DNA of 64,000 nucleotides from Erysipelotrichaceae bacterium (lineage in GTDB: Bacteria > Bacillota_I > Bacilli_A > RFN20 > CAG-826): NCBI GenBank assembly GCA_015059065.1, contig SVBE01000008.1:1-64000 (forward strand). Reading direction: 5' to 3'. Positions 36,321 through 47,252 of this stretch are shown one piece after another. Both the position numbers and the translations under genes were made by a program. Each line of letters begins with the position of its first letter. The stretch's first letter is position 1. The notes beneath the pieces are model-generated. The model worked only from the letters and a program-made list of their open reading frames with translations, was not told the origin of the DNA and made no database searches.

Positions 36321-37874
36321 ATGACATTATTTGAAAAACTATTAGATTATTATCACATCACTAAAGAAGATTATGAGGAATTAGTTAAGCCTCATACTTT
36401 TCTCGATTTTAATGATGGGCATGAATTCGATAATGTTGTTGAAGCGGTAAATCTCACCTATAAGATGATGGAAAAGAAAGCGAAAACAATCATATACGGC
36501 GATTATGACTGCGATGGAATCATGGGTGTATCAATCTTAAAGAAGATGTTTGATTATCTCTCTTTCCCTGTCGATTATTACGTTCCAAGCCGTTATTTAG
36601 ATGGATATGGCATCAATATTAATAAAGCCAAGGAATATGTTAATAGTGGTTATCAGTTTGTCATCACTGTGGATAACGGTGTCTGCGCGAATGAAGCTAT
36701 TGATTATCTAAAAGATAATAATGTTACGGTTTTAGTCATCGATCATCACACTCCTGGAGAAGTTTTACCTCGCGCTGATGTCATTCTTCATCCTCTTGTT
36801 TCTCATTTAGGAAATACGACATCTAGCGGTGCTTTCTCCGCTTTTATGTTCTCCCGTAAACTTCTTGATCGCGTCGATAAATATTTAGCGACTATGGCCG
36901 CGATTTCGCTCGTTTCTGACATGATGCCATTAAAGGAATATAACCGTAATCTCTTAAGAGTGGTTATCGACACATATCAAAAAGATGAATTCTTACCAAT
37001 CAGCTTATTAGCAGGGGATAAACCTTTTAATGAAAATACAATCGGGATGTATATCTCTCCAAAAATAAATTCCATTGGTAGAGTAATTGAAAATAGTTCA
37101 ATCAACGAGATGATTAAGTATTTTACTTCTGACGATAAAGCATTTGTATTGAGCTATTTTAACTATATCGTGGAAGTCAGTGAACAGAGAAAAGCCTTAT
37201 CAAATAACGCGGCGAATTCCTTACTTGATAAGCAGTATGACGCCTCAATCGTCGAATATCTCGATATCAAAGAAGGAATTATGGGGATTGTCGCGAACAA
37301 TTTACTCAACCGTTATAATAAACCTACAATTATCTTTACAAAAGGTAGTGAACCTGGTGTACTTAAAGGATCTGCGAGAAGCCAGGAAGGCTTTAACATT
37401 TCAGAAGCATTCCACACGCTAGATCAATATTTAATTTCTGGTGGTGGCCACGCGAACGCAGGTGGATGTGCGATTAAAGAAGAAAATTTTGAACTTTTTA
37501 AAGAAAAATTTAATGAATTAGTGAAAAATACTGATATTCAAGTCAAAGAAAAAGAGATTATACCTCTTCGCTTGATCGACATTTCTCGTTCTAATTTAAA
37601 GCTTGTGCAATCCTTTTCTCCATTTGGTATTGAATGGAACGCTCCAACGTTTATGATCGAACACATCGATACTTCTGCATTATCCTACTCTCGTAATCAA
37701 TTACACATCATTACCAACATCGGTGGTGGCTCAATGTTACGCGGCTTTAATTTTTCTAGAGAAGAAGTTAGTAAAAACAAATTCATAAATATCTATGGAC
37801 AGTTAAGCGAGGATTCTTATCGCGATTTAATTCAGACTGTTTTTGATATAAGAAAAATCGAAAAATATAGCTGA
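36321..37874 (+). CDS. recJ: DHH/DHHA1 single-stranded-DNA exonuclease RecJ-like
   Basis: IIYGDYDCDGIMGVSIL; VIDHHTPGE; SGGGHANAGGCAI. Confidence 0.88.
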   Translation: MTLFEKLLDYYHITKEDYEELVKPHTFLDFNDGHEFDNVVEAVNLTYKMMEKKAKTIIYGDYDCDGIMGVSILKKMFDYLSFPVDYYVPSRYLDGYGININKAKEYVNSGYQFVITVDNGVCANEAIDYLKDNNVTVLVIDHHTPGEVLPRADVILHPLVSHLGNTTSSGAFSAFMFSRKLLDRVDKYLATMAAISLVSDMMPLKEYNRNLLRVVIDTYQKDEFLPISLLAGDKPFNENTIGMYISPKINSIGRVIENSSINEMIKYFTSDDKAFVLSYFNYIVEVSEQRKALSNNAANSLLDKQYDASIVEYLDIKEGIMGIVANNLLNRYNKPTIIFTKGSEPGVLKGSARSQEGFNISEAFHTLDQYLISGGGHANAGGCAIKEENFELFKEKFNELVKNTDIQVKEKEIIPLRLIDISRSNLKLVQSFSPFGIEWNAPTFMIEHIDTSALSYSRNQLHIITNIGGGSMLRGFNFSREEVSKNKFINIYGQLSEDSYRDLIQTVFDIRKIEKYS

Positions 37875-37907
37875 TTTACATAATCAAAAAAGACAATAGT
37901 AGTTTAA

Positions 37908-37935
37908 ATCACCGCATTCGGTGATATTTTTTATA
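37908..37935 (+). terminator. Intrinsic terminator after recJ
   Basis: atcaccg catt cggtgat attttttat. Confidence 0.8.
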
Positions 37936-37945
37936 TAAAAAAATA

Positions 37946-40186
37946 ATGAATAATGATATGATATTAAGCATGAATAAGAAGCCATTACCAATAAATGGAG
38001 GATATCCTCTCCACACATTCGAAGAAGTCGAAGACCTCTATAAGACATATATCTTCAATCAAAAAGATTTAGAAGATATTCGTAAGGCCTATGATTTCAT
38101 GGTCACTAAACACAATGGGCAATTTCGTAAAAGTGGAGAACCATATTATCATCATCCAGTAGAAGTCGCTTATATCTTAGCTTCTCTTCAAGTTGGTCCT
38201 TCAACGATTATTGCTGGTCTTCTTCACGATGTTGTCGAAGATACTGACACGACGATTGAAGATATTGAAAAAATGTGGGACAGCGATATCGCGAAAATCG
38301 TCGATTCTTTAACCAAGATTCAGAGATTGAAATTATCAAAAATTGAAAGCGAAGAATTTGAAGCTGAAGATCACCGTAAGATTCTTATCGGTATGGCTAA
38401 AGATATCCGCGTTATCCTCATCAAATTAGCGGATAGACTTCATAATTTAAGAACCTTAGGCGCGCTTTCACACGAACGTCAAATTGCTTTATCTCAGGAA
38501 ACTCTTGATGTCTTTGTCCCTATCGCTCATCGTTTAGGTCTTGATTTAATCAGAAGTGAGATGGCGGATATCTGTTTATCCTATCTCCATCCTGAAGAAT
38601 TCCAGATGATCAATAAACTTCTTAAAAAGAAGGCAAAAACATTAGATAAATCATTAGACGCGATTAAAAAGAGAATCGCTGATATATTATTCGAACACGA
38701 GATACCATTTGAAATATCCGCGAGAGTAAAATCGATATTCTCTATCTATGAAAAGATGTATGTCAAAGGGCATAATTTTGATGAAATATATGATATTTTA
38801 GCTCTTCGTATCATCACTGATACTGAATCTCATTGTTATCAAGCTTTAGGCTTAATTCATAAAACATACACTCCAGTGGTTGGCAGATTTAAAGATTATA
38901 TCGCGATGCCAAAACCAAACTTATATCAATCTTTGCATACGACGATCATCTCTGGTGATGGAAACTTCTATGAAGTGCAAATCCGTACCCAAGAAATGGA
39001 TAAGATTGCTGAAACAGGTGTTGCTTCTCACTGGGCTTATAAAGAAGGCACAAATTACAATCCAAAAGAAGAACAAAAGGATATCGAAGACAAACTTCAC
39101 TGGTTTAGAGACTTTGTCTCTATGTCTAACGATAATACCGATGAAAGTGCGAACGAATACATGTCGAACCTCACCAAGGATATCTTTGAGGCTAATGTCT
39201 ATGTCTTCACTCCAAAAGGAAAAGTCATCGAATTACCAGCGAATAGTACCCCAATCGATTTTGCCTATCGCATTCATAGCAAGATTGCTGAATCGATGAC
39301 TGGGGCCCTAGTCAACCATGTTAACGTTCCTTTTAACACCATCTTAAAAACTGGTGATATGGTAGAGATTAAAACCAGCAAAAATGCCAGTGGTCCAACA
39401 GAAGGTTGGCTCGATGTTGTCGTCACTTCCACAGCCAGACAATATATTCGTAAATTTTTAGCGAAGAAAAATGCAGAAGTGGAAAGAGAAGATCGCATTG
39501 AAAAAGGTCGCACATCCTGTATCGATGCTTTTAGAGAAAGAAGCGTTGATGAAAACGAAATGATGGAACTTCTCTCCGATTGGAAGACTTTACAACATTT
39601 TAATGTTCCTACTGTTGAAGATTTATTCATCGCGGTATCAGGAAGAAAACCAACCACAAATGCGATCATCGATTATTTAAAAATTAAAAAACCGATTGTC
39701 GTTCCACAGAATTCCACGAAGAAAGTGGTGACTCAGTCTGGCAAATATCCGATTTACTGTAAAGGGGTAAGCCGCCTTGCTATATCGCGTAGCAACTGCT
39801 GCAATCCGATTCCTGGAGACGATATCATCGGCTTTATCACCAAAGGTAAAGGCATCAGCGTTCACCGCACGAATTGTCCAAATGTCGCGAATAGAACTGA
39901 AAGATTGGTCGATGTTTATTGGCGAAGCGATTTAGAATATTCCACTTATCCAGTCGATCTATTAGTGGAAGCGAGCAATCGTCAAAATCTCGTCATTCAA
40001 ATCATGACCGCGATGAATAATAACCATGTCAACGTCTCTAATTTAAGCGCGAGACTTGCCGATAACGGCACGAAGGCGATGATCAATATGACGATCATGG
40101 TATCCGATGCCAAAAGATTAAATGATATTAAAAATATATTGTTGAACGTGGGAAGCGTTTATAACGTTTCTCGCCTCATACATTAA
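37946..40186 (+). CDS. relA: (p)ppGpp synthetase/hydrolase RelA/SpoT
   Basis: HD domain YHHPVEVAYILA..LLHDVVEDTD; synthetase DYIAMPKPNLYQSLHTT; TGS PKGKVIELPANSTPIDFAYRIHS; ACT. Confidence 0.96.
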   Translation: MNNDMILSMNKKPLPINGGYPLHTFEEVEDLYKTYIFNQKDLEDIRKAYDFMVTKHNGQFRKSGEPYYHHPVEVAYILASLQVGPSTIIAGLLHDVVEDTDTTIEDIEKMWDSDIAKIVDSLTKIQRLKLSKIESEEFEAEDHRKILIGMAKDIRVILIKLADRLHNLRTLGALSHERQIALSQETLDVFVPIAHRLGLDLIRSEMADICLSYLHPEEFQMINKLLKKKAKTLDKSLDAIKKRIADILFEHEIPFEISARVKSIFSIYEKMYVKGHNFDEIYDILALRIITDTESHCYQALGLIHKTYTPVVGRFKDYIAMPKPNLYQSLHTTIISGDGNFYEVQIRTQEMDKIAETGVASHWAYKEGTNYNPKEEQKDIEDKLHWFRDFVSMSNDNTDESANEYMSNLTKDIFEANVYVFTPKGKVIELPANSTPIDFAYRIHSKIAESMTGALVNHVNVPFNTILKTGDMVEIKTSKNASGPTEGWLDVVVTSTARQYIRKFLAKKNAEVEREDRIEKGRTSCIDAFRERSVDENEMMELLSDWKTLQHFNVPTVEDLFIAVSGRKPTTNAIIDYLKIKKPIVVPQNSTKKVVTQSGKYPIYCKGVSRLAISRSNCCNPIPGDDIIGFITKGKGISVHRTNCPNVANRTERLVDVYWRSDLEYSTYPVDLLVEASNRQNLVIQIMTAMNNNHVNVSNLSARLADNGTKAMINMTIMVSDAKRLNDIKNILLNVGSVYNVSRLIH

Positions 40187-40197
40187 GGAGAAAAGAT

Positions 40198-41472
40198 ATG
40201 CAAAATGTTAAAGGTACACATGATTTATTACCAGAAGAAGCTTCTAGTTTTGAATCCATTGAAAATCTCTTGAAGAAAGTTGCCTCATTATTCGCTTATA
40301 AAGAGGTGAGAACCCCAGTTATTGAACCAAGCGAACTCTTTATCCGTGGAGTGGGCAATAGTTCCGATGTGGTGAGAAAAGAGATGTACACATTTTTAGA
40401 TAAAGCGGATAGAAGTATTTCTCTTCGTCCAGAATTTACAGCGGGCATCATTCGCATGCTCGTCAACAATAAGACTTATGCGACAGAAGAATTACCTCTT
40501 AAATATTATTATGTCGGTCCAGTATTTCGTTATGACCGTCCTCAACTAGGTAGATATCGTCAGTTCAACCAATTCGGCGTTGAATCCGTTGGTAATAATT
40601 CTTATTTCAACGATGTGGAAGTGATTATGATGGCCTATTCCATGCTCATCACTTTAGGTCTCACTAATGTGAAATTAAAGATTAACTCCATTGGTGATGA
40701 TGCTTCTAGAAATAATTATCGTCAAGCTCTTAAAGATTATTTCGCTCCTCATATCGATCATATGTGTGAGGACTGCAAACAAAGATATGAACTCAACCCA
40801 TTAAGAATCTTAGACTGCAAAGTTGAAGAGGATATTAAAATCGCAGAGAATGCTCCAATCGTCAGCGAATATCTTTCTAGAGAAAGCGAAGAAAGATTCA
40901 ATAACATCTTAGCTTTATTAACCGAATATGAAATCCCATATGAAGTGGATCCACATTTAGTGAGGGGCTTAGATTATTATTCAGAGACGGTTTTTGAATT
41001 CCATTACGTCAGCAGTAACGGCAACAATTATGGAGCGATTGGCGGTGGTGGTCATTACCATAAACTCGTCAAAGAATTAGGTGGTCCAGATCTCCCAGGC
41101 ATTGGTTTCTCCTTTGGAGTGGAACGTTTATATAATGTTTTAAAAGATGATAATCTCCTTCCTGAAGACGAAGATAAAGTATTCATCTATATCATGCCAA
41201 TGGGATTAGAAGCGAGAAAATATGCTTTATCTCTCGCGAGCGATTTAAGAATGTCTGGATATATCTCCGACTACTGTTTTGATGACTGCAAATTATCATC
41301 GATGTTTAAACGCGCAGAAAAGAAACAAGCGAAATACGCTCTCATCATCGGCGATAACGAAGTTAATAATGAAAAAGTGGTCATCAAAGACTTAAATAAA
41401 CAGGAACAAATAGAAGTCCCAGCTGCAGAAGTTGTCGATTTCTTTGATAAATTAGCGGACACGGAGGAATAA
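40198..41472 (+). CDS. hisS: Histidyl-tRNA synthetase
   Basis: KGTHDLLPEEASSFE; VRGLDYYSETVFEF; GAIGGGGHYHKLVKELGG. Confidence 0.96.
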   Translation: MQNVKGTHDLLPEEASSFESIENLLKKVASLFAYKEVRTPVIEPSELFIRGVGNSSDVVRKEMYTFLDKADRSISLRPEFTAGIIRMLVNNKTYATEELPLKYYYVGPVFRYDRPQLGRYRQFNQFGVESVGNNSYFNDVEVIMMAYSMLITLGLTNVKLKINSIGDDASRNNYRQALKDYFAPHIDHMCEDCKQRYELNPLRILDCKVEEDIKIAENAPIVSEYLSRESEERFNNILALLTEYEIPYEVDPHLVRGLDYYSETVFEFHYVSSNGNNYGAIGGGGHYHKLVKELGGPDLPGIGFSFGVERLYNVLKDDNLLPEDEDKVFIYIMPMGLEARKYALSLASDLRMSGYISDYCFDDCKLSSMFKRAEKKQAKYALIIGDNEVNNEKVVIKDLNKQEQIEVPAAEVVDFFDKLADTEE

Positions 41473-41482
41473 TGTATCACAT

Positions 41483-43204
41483 ATGAAAAGAACTTGTTTT
41501 AACACTGATTTAACTCTTGAAAACGTTGGTCAGGAAGTTGACCTTATCGGTTGGGTCAGCAAGAAGAGAGATTTAGGATCGATTTCATTCATCGATTTGC
41601 GTGATAGAAGCGGCATCATCCAAATCATCTCAGAAGATGCTTCTTCTTTACCAGAGATCAGAAATGAATATGTCATCTCAGTACACGGTAAAGTGAGAGC
41701 CAAAGATAAACCAAATCCAAATTTAAAAACTGGAAATATTGAAGTAGTGGCTTCTTCTATTTCCGTTATCAACACGGCAAATACTACTCCACTCATCATC
41801 GCGGATAACACCGACGCCTTAGAAGATACGAGATTAAAATACCGCTATCTCGATTTAAGACGTCCATGTATGCAACACTTCTTAGATATTCGCCATCAGA
41901 TTAAATTAATCTGCCACCAATATTTAAGCTCGCATCGCTTTGTGGAAGTGGAAACTCCAATCCTTTGTTTATCAACTCCAGAAGGTGCGAGAGATTACCT
42001 CGTCCCATCTCGTGTTCATAATGGTTCTTTCTACGCTCTTCCACAGTCTCCACAAATCTATAAACAACTGTTAATGATTGGCGGTATGGAAAGATATTAT
42101 CAAATCGCAAGATGTTTTAGAGACGAAGACTTAAGAGCGGACCGTCAACCTGATTTCACACAGGTCGATATCGAAACTAGCTTCTTAGATCAAGATCAAT
42201 TCCTCACGATGATGGAAGGTTTGATTAAAGAAATCTTTAAAGGCACGATCAATTACGATGTGAAATTACCTTTAAGAAGACTTCCTTACCTCGAAGCGAT
42301 GGATAAATATGGTAGTGATAAACCAGATACTCGTTTTGGTATCCTTTTAAACGATGTCACTGATATCTTAGGTGGACTTGAAACCAATAATTTCAATAAT
42401 GCTGAAACAATCAGAGCGATCGTCGTTCCAGGCGTAGCTTCTACCACCAGCCGTAAAGTGATCGATGAATTATCTTTAGAAGCTAAGAAATTCTCCATTC
42501 CATATATCTTGTTTTTAAAGAAAGAAAACGGTCAATTAAGCGGCTCATTAACAAAGAATATTCCTGAAGAAAAGATTCAAGAATTAGTCAATCGCTTAAA
42601 TGTTAATGACGGCGATGTCGTTCTCCTTGCCTTCGGTAATAAGAATAGAGTCCTTCCTTTATTAGGTTCTTTACGTCTTAGATATGGACGTGAACTCGGG
42701 CTCATCAAAGAGAACACCTATGATTTATTATGGGTTGTCGATTTCCCACTTTTTGAAAAAACAGATACAGGTTATACTTCATCCCATCACCCATTCACCC
42801 GTCCAAGAGATGAATCTCTTCCATATTTATCTAAGGATCCAAGCAAGGTTTTATCTTATGCTTATGACATAGTCATAAATGGTTATGAAGCCGGCGGTGG
42901 ATCGCTTAGAATTTACGATCAAAAAATACAACATCAAATCTTTGAAATACTCGGACTTAGCGATGAAGATATCAAACGTAAATTTGGTTTCTTTATCGAT
43001 GCTTTCCAATACGGCACCCCACCTCACGCGGGTATGGCATTTGGCCTAGACAGATTGACGATGATCTTAGGAGGAACTGATAACATCCGTGATGTCATCG
43101 CCTTCCCAAAGAATCTCTCCGCTGTCGAACCGATGAGTGGTTGCCCATCCCCAGTAGATCAAGATCAACTCGACGAACTTGGTATCAAATTAAAAGAGGA
43201 GTAA
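41483..43204 (+). CDS. aspS: Aspartyl-tRNA synthetase
   Basis: IGWVSKKRDLGSISFIDLRDRSGIIQII; ARCFRDEDLRADRQPDFTQVDIE; GMAFGLDRLTMILGG. Confidence 0.96.
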   Translation: MKRTCFNTDLTLENVGQEVDLIGWVSKKRDLGSISFIDLRDRSGIIQIISEDASSLPEIRNEYVISVHGKVRAKDKPNPNLKTGNIEVVASSISVINTANTTPLIIADNTDALEDTRLKYRYLDLRRPCMQHFLDIRHQIKLICHQYLSSHRFVEVETPILCLSTPEGARDYLVPSRVHNGSFYALPQSPQIYKQLLMIGGMERYYQIARCFRDEDLRADRQPDFTQVDIETSFLDQDQFLTMMEGLIKEIFKGTINYDVKLPLRRLPYLEAMDKYGSDKPDTRFGILLNDVTDILGGLETNNFNNAETIRAIVVPGVASTTSRKVIDELSLEAKKFSIPYILFLKKENGQLSGSLTKNIPEEKIQELVNRLNVNDGDVVLLAFGNKNRVLPLLGSLRLRYGRELGLIKENTYDLLWVVDFPLFEKTDTGYTSSHHPFTRPRDESLPYLSKDPSKVLSYAYDIVINGYEAGGGSLRIYDQKIQHQIFEILGLSDEDIKRKFGFFIDAFQYGTPPHAGMAFGLDRLTMILGGTDNIRDVIAFPKNLSAVEPMSGCPSPVDQDQLDELGIKLKEE

Positions 43205-43207
43205 ATT

Positions 43208-45178
43208 ATGAACCAATATATTGATGAATTAGCAGTAGCGACGATCAGAAGCCTTTGCATCGACATGATCAATAAGGCCAAATCTGGTCACCCTGGCATG
43301 GCTCTTGGCAGTGCCCCAATTCTCTACACCTTGTTTACAAGACATTTAGTCTCTTATCCTAAAGATCCAGAATGGATTAATCGCGACCGTTTCGTCCTCT
43401 CAGGTGGGCATGCTTCTAGTCTGCTATATTCCATCCTTCACCTCGGTGGATATAAATTATCTTTAGATGATTTAAAGAATTTTAGACAACTTGGTAGTAA
43501 CACTCCAGGCCACCCAGAAGTGGGAGTGACTCCAGGCGTGGATGCTTCTACTGGTCCATTAGGTCAAGGTTTAGGCGAAGCTGTTGGTTTAGCGATGGCG
43601 GAAACAATGATTCCAACTCTTTATACTAAAGGAAATAAACTCATCAACCATTACACATATTGTTTATGCGGTGACGGATGCTTACAAGAAGGTATCAGCC
43701 AAGAAGCAATCACCTTTGCTGGTAGCCAAAAATTAAATAAATTAATCGTCTTCTATGATTCCAACAATGTCACTTTAGATGGCCCATTAGCCCTTTCTGA
43801 TGATGAAGATGTAAAAGGCAGATTCCTCGCGGCAGGTTGGGACTATTTAGAAGTTAATGATGGTAACGACATCGAAGCCATCGATGAAGCGATTAAACAA
43901 GCCAAAAAGAGCAAAAATAAACCAACATTAATCAAAGTTAACACCATTATCGGTTATGGTTCTACTAAACAAGGTACGAACAAAGTACACGGAGCACCTC
44001 TAGGTGAAGAAGACGGCAAACAAGCCAAAGTCGAATGCTATCATTTCGATCATCCAGATTTCTTCATCCCAGAAGAAGTGAGACAATATTTCGCTGATAC
44101 ATTATATAAACGCGGTGAAAAAGCTTATAACGAATATAATAAGATGTTTGAAAAATATACTTCCTCTTACCCAGAAGAAGCGGCTCGTTTCATCGCTTTT
44201 AGAGATAATGATTATAGTGGATATCTCCCAGAAACACTTCCGGAATTTGAAGTCGGCAAAGTGAAAGCCACAAGAAACGCGAGTGGTGAAGCCTTAAATC
44301 AATATACAGAAGCCTTACCAAATTTATTCGGTGGTTCTGCTGATGTCGCTAGCTCTGTACAAACAGTGATTAAAAACGGTGTCAATTATTCTCCAGAACA
44401 TCGCGAAGGAAGAATGATTTGCTACGGAATTAGAGAACTCGCGATGACAGCGATCGCTAATGGCTTACTCCTCCATAAGGGTTTAAGAACATATGTCGGT
44501 AGCTTCTTTGTCTTCTCCGATTATTTAAAACCAGCGATTAGATTAGCTTGTTTGATGAGACTTCCAATGATCTATCTCTTCTCTCACGATTCAATTGCTG
44601 TCGGTGAAGATGGTCCAACTCATCAACCAGTGGAACAACTCGCGATGCTGCGTTCTCTCCCACATCTTAATGTCATCCGTCCTTGCGATGATAAAGAAAC
44701 TTATGGAGCGTGGCAAATTGCTCTTAAGAGCAAAGATACTCCAACAGTCATCCTCCTTTCCCGTCAAGGTTTACCAACTTTAAAAGAAAGTGATCCAGAA
44801 AAAGTGGAAAAAGGTGCTTATGTTGTCAGCGATAGAAAGAATCCTCAATATGTCATTATCGCGACTGGTAGTGAAGTGGATTTGGCCCTTAAAGCCCAAG
44901 CTAAATTAGATGAAGAAAAGATTGCTGTAAGAGTGGTTTCTATGCCATGCACTGAACTATTCGATCAACAAAATGAAAAATATAAGAAACAAATCTTACC
45001 TTTAGGTAAAGATAAAACAATCTCTTTAGAAATGCTCTCTACATTTGGTTGGGGCAAATATGCCGACCACAATTACGGAGTTGATGATTTCGGTTCCAGT
45101 GCGAAAGCTGCTGATATCATTAACGCGAGACATTTCGATGTTGAGAGCTTTGTTAATTATGTGAAAGGAGTCAAATAA
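43208..45178 (+). CDS. tkt: Transketolase
   Basis: AKSGHPGMALGSAP; TPGVDASTGPLGQGLGEAVGLAMAE; SVGEDGPTHQP. Confidence 0.95.
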   Translation: MNQYIDELAVATIRSLCIDMINKAKSGHPGMALGSAPILYTLFTRHLVSYPKDPEWINRDRFVLSGGHASSLLYSILHLGGYKLSLDDLKNFRQLGSNTPGHPEVGVTPGVDASTGPLGQGLGEAVGLAMAETMIPTLYTKGNKLINHYTYCLCGDGCLQEGISQEAITFAGSQKLNKLIVFYDSNNVTLDGPLALSDDEDVKGRFLAAGWDYLEVNDGNDIEAIDEAIKQAKKSKNKPTLIKVNTIIGYGSTKQGTNKVHGAPLGEEDGKQAKVECYHFDHPDFFIPEEVRQYFADTLYKRGEKAYNEYNKMFEKYTSSYPEEAARFIAFRDNDYSGYLPETLPEFEVGKVKATRNASGEALNQYTEALPNLFGGSADVASSVQTVIKNGVNYSPEHREGRMICYGIRELAMTAIANGLLLHKGLRTYVGSFFVFSDYLKPAIRLACLMRLPMIYLFSHDSIAVGEDGPTHQPVEQLAMLRSLPHLNVIRPCDDKETYGAWQIALKSKDTPTVILLSRQGLPTLKESDPEKVEKGAYVVSDRKNPQYVIIATGSEVDLALKAQAKLDEEKIAVRVVSMPCTELFDQQNEKYKKQILPLGKDKTISLEMLSTFGWGKYADHNYGVDDFGSSAKAADIINARHFDVESFVNYVKGVK

Positions 45179-45179
45179 T

Positions 45180-45518
45180 ATGGCGGATTATATGACTATT
45201 GACTGGAATCCAAAAGGCAAACTCGCGATTTCCGAAAACATTCTTTATCAACTGGTTGATAAATCTATGCATTCATTCAAAGGGATGTCCTCTGGGGAAG
45301 AATTAGAAAAAGGGGAATTTGCCCGCATTATCGATAAAACAGTCATCACCCAAAATAAAAACGGCATCATCGATGTCAAAGTCTATGTCGCAGTCGCAAG
45401 AAACAAAAACATTCAACGCGCGGCCAGTGAAATCACTAAGCACATCAATAGCGATCTCACCTTATCCCTTGGCCATATGCCAATCAATGTCAGAGTGAAA
45501 GTGGAAGAATTAATCTAA
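45180..45518 (+). CDS. Asp23/Gls24 family envelope stress protein
   Basis: GKLAISENILYQLVDKSM...VKVYVAVARNKNIQRAASEI, upstream of nusB. Confidence 0.8.
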   Translation: MADYMTIDWNPKGKLAISENILYQLVDKSMHSFKGMSSGEELEKGEFARIIDKTVITQNKNGIIDVKVYVAVARNKNIQRAASEITKHINSDLTLSLGHMPINVRVKVEELI

Positions 45519-45934
45519 TGATATCCCGCAATCAGTCACATTATTTCATCATGTCAGCGATTTATATCGAGCTGGCAGACTTTAATTTTGCAAAAGGGGA
45601 AACATCTCGTCCTGCTGAAGAAGTAATTAAAGACCTCTTAGATGAAGAAGAGGAAATTCCTTTATTCATCCTTGATTCCGTCAATCTTTCTTTGCTTCAT
45701 TACGCGGATGCTTTAAAGGCTATCACCCCATATTTAAAAAACTGGAAATGGGAAAGAATCCCTCTTTTAAGCCAAGCTATTCTTCTGATGAGCTATACAC
45801 ATTTCTACTATGTAGAAAAAGATAAAGTTGATAAGAAAGTAGTAATCAATACCGCGATCGATTTAGCGAAGAAATATGTTGATGAAAAACAAGCTAAATT
45901 CATCAACGCCATCTTGGAAAACGTTTTAAATTAA
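45518..45934 (+). CDS. nusB: Transcription antitermination factor NusB
   Basis: Helical; WKWERIPLLSQAILLMSYTHFYYV.. VVINTAIDLAKKYVDEKQAKFINAILENVL. Confidence 0.88.
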   Translation: MISRNQSHYFIMSAIYIELADFNFAKGETSRPAEEVIKDLLDEEEEIPLFILDSVNLSLLHYADALKAITPYLKNWKWERIPLLSQAILLMSYTHFYYVEKDKVDKKVVINTAIDLAKKYVDEKQAKFINAILENVLN

Positions 45935-47055
45935 TGGAAAGAATCGTCTATTCAGTTAAAGATATCAACACCTATATCAAGGCGTCTTTAACTAATGACG
46001 ATAATCTCAAATACATCTATGTCAAAGGAGAGATTTCTAACTGCAAAATCGCCGCGACTGGGCATATCTATTTCTCAATCAAAGATGATGATTCAATCAT
46101 TAATGCAGTGATGTTTGCTAATTATGCGAGTAAAATCACCTTCTCACCAAAAAATGGTGATGAAGTCATCCTCTTAGCCAGTGTCGATGTCTATATCCCA
46201 AGAGGCTCATATCAATTATTCGTCTACGATATCTCTTTAGAAGGACAGGGCAATATCCTTCTTGAACTGGAAAAGCTCAAAAAGAAATTAGCCGCGGAAG
46301 GTTTATTCGATGAAGATAGAAAAAGAAAGATCAACATCTATCCAAAAGCGATTGGTATCATCACCGCGAAGAATTCGGCAGCGATTAGAGATTTAGTCTT
46401 TAATATCAAAAGAAGATATCCTCTCGCTGGTATATATTTCTTTCCCGCTTCTGTACAAGGAGAAAACGCTCCTAAAGAATTATTAGAAGCTTTTAAAAAA
46501 TCACAAGAATATGATTTAGACACATTGATCATCGGTAGAGGTGGAGGAGCCAGCGAAGATTTATCTGCTTTTAATGATGAAACTCTCGTAAGAGCGGTTG
46601 CTAATAGCAAAATGCCAGTCATCGCGGCAGTGGGACATGAAATCGATTCCACACTCATCGATTACATCGCTGATAAAAGAGCCTCAACCCCAACTGGAGC
46701 AGCGGAACTTGCCACTGTTGACCAAAGAGAAATCATTCAAAAACTCGCCTATGCATCTACCGATATGAAAGAAGCTTTGATTAACAAAGTTGATAATATG
46801 AAAGAAGCGACTTCTTCCTATAAAGAAGCATTAGCAAATGCATTAAAGAATAAGATTTATAATTATAATCTTAGATTATCCGCTTATCAGAAACAGCTTC
46901 TCGCCCTCAATCCAAAAGGGGTCTTGTCAAGAGGCTATTCCATCACTCTTGATGCTTCTGGTAAGCCAATAACTAATAGTAAACAAGTATCTAAAGGGGA
47001 AAAGATTACGACCATCTTAGAAAAAGGTCAAATCAAATCCACCGTGGAGGAATAA
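45934..47055 (+). CDS. xseA: Exodeoxyribonuclease VII large subunit
   Basis: VKGEISNCKIAATGHIYFSIKDDDSII; IGRGGGASEDLSAFNDETLVRAVANS. Confidence 0.94.
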   Translation: MERIVYSVKDINTYIKASLTNDDNLKYIYVKGEISNCKIAATGHIYFSIKDDDSIINAVMFANYASKITFSPKNGDEVILLASVDVYIPRGSYQLFVYDISLEGQGNILLELEKLKKKLAAEGLFDEDRKRKINIYPKAIGIITAKNSAAIRDLVFNIKRRYPLAGIYFFPASVQGENAPKELLEAFKKSQEYDLDTLIIGRGGGASEDLSAFNDETLVRAVANSKMPVIAAVGHEIDSTLIDYIADKRASTPTGAAELATVDQREIIQKLAYASTDMKEALINKVDNMKEATSSYKEALANALKNKIYNYNLRLSAYQKQLLALNPKGVLSRGYSITLDASGKPITNSKQVSKGEKITTILEKGQIKSTVEE

Positions 47056-47057
47056 TA

Positions 47058-47252
47058 ATGGAAGATAATAAATATGATTTTGAAGCCTCATTAACTAAAT
47101 TAGAAGAAATCGTTAGTAAGATTAGCGATCAATCTTTAGGCTTAGATGAATCGTTAAAGTTATATGAAGAAGGGACGAAAATCGTCAAAGAATTAGAATT
47201 AGCGTTGAAGAAAGCTAGTGAAGAAGTAGAAAAAGTCATCGAAGTAAAATAA
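47058..47252 (+). CDS. xseB: Exodeoxyribonuclease VII small subunit
   Basis: FEASLTKLEEIVSKISDQSLGLDESLKLYEEGTKI. Confidence 0.94.
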   Translation: MEDNKYDFEASLTKLEEIVSKISDQSLGLDESLKLYEEGTKIVKELELALKKASEEVEKVIEVK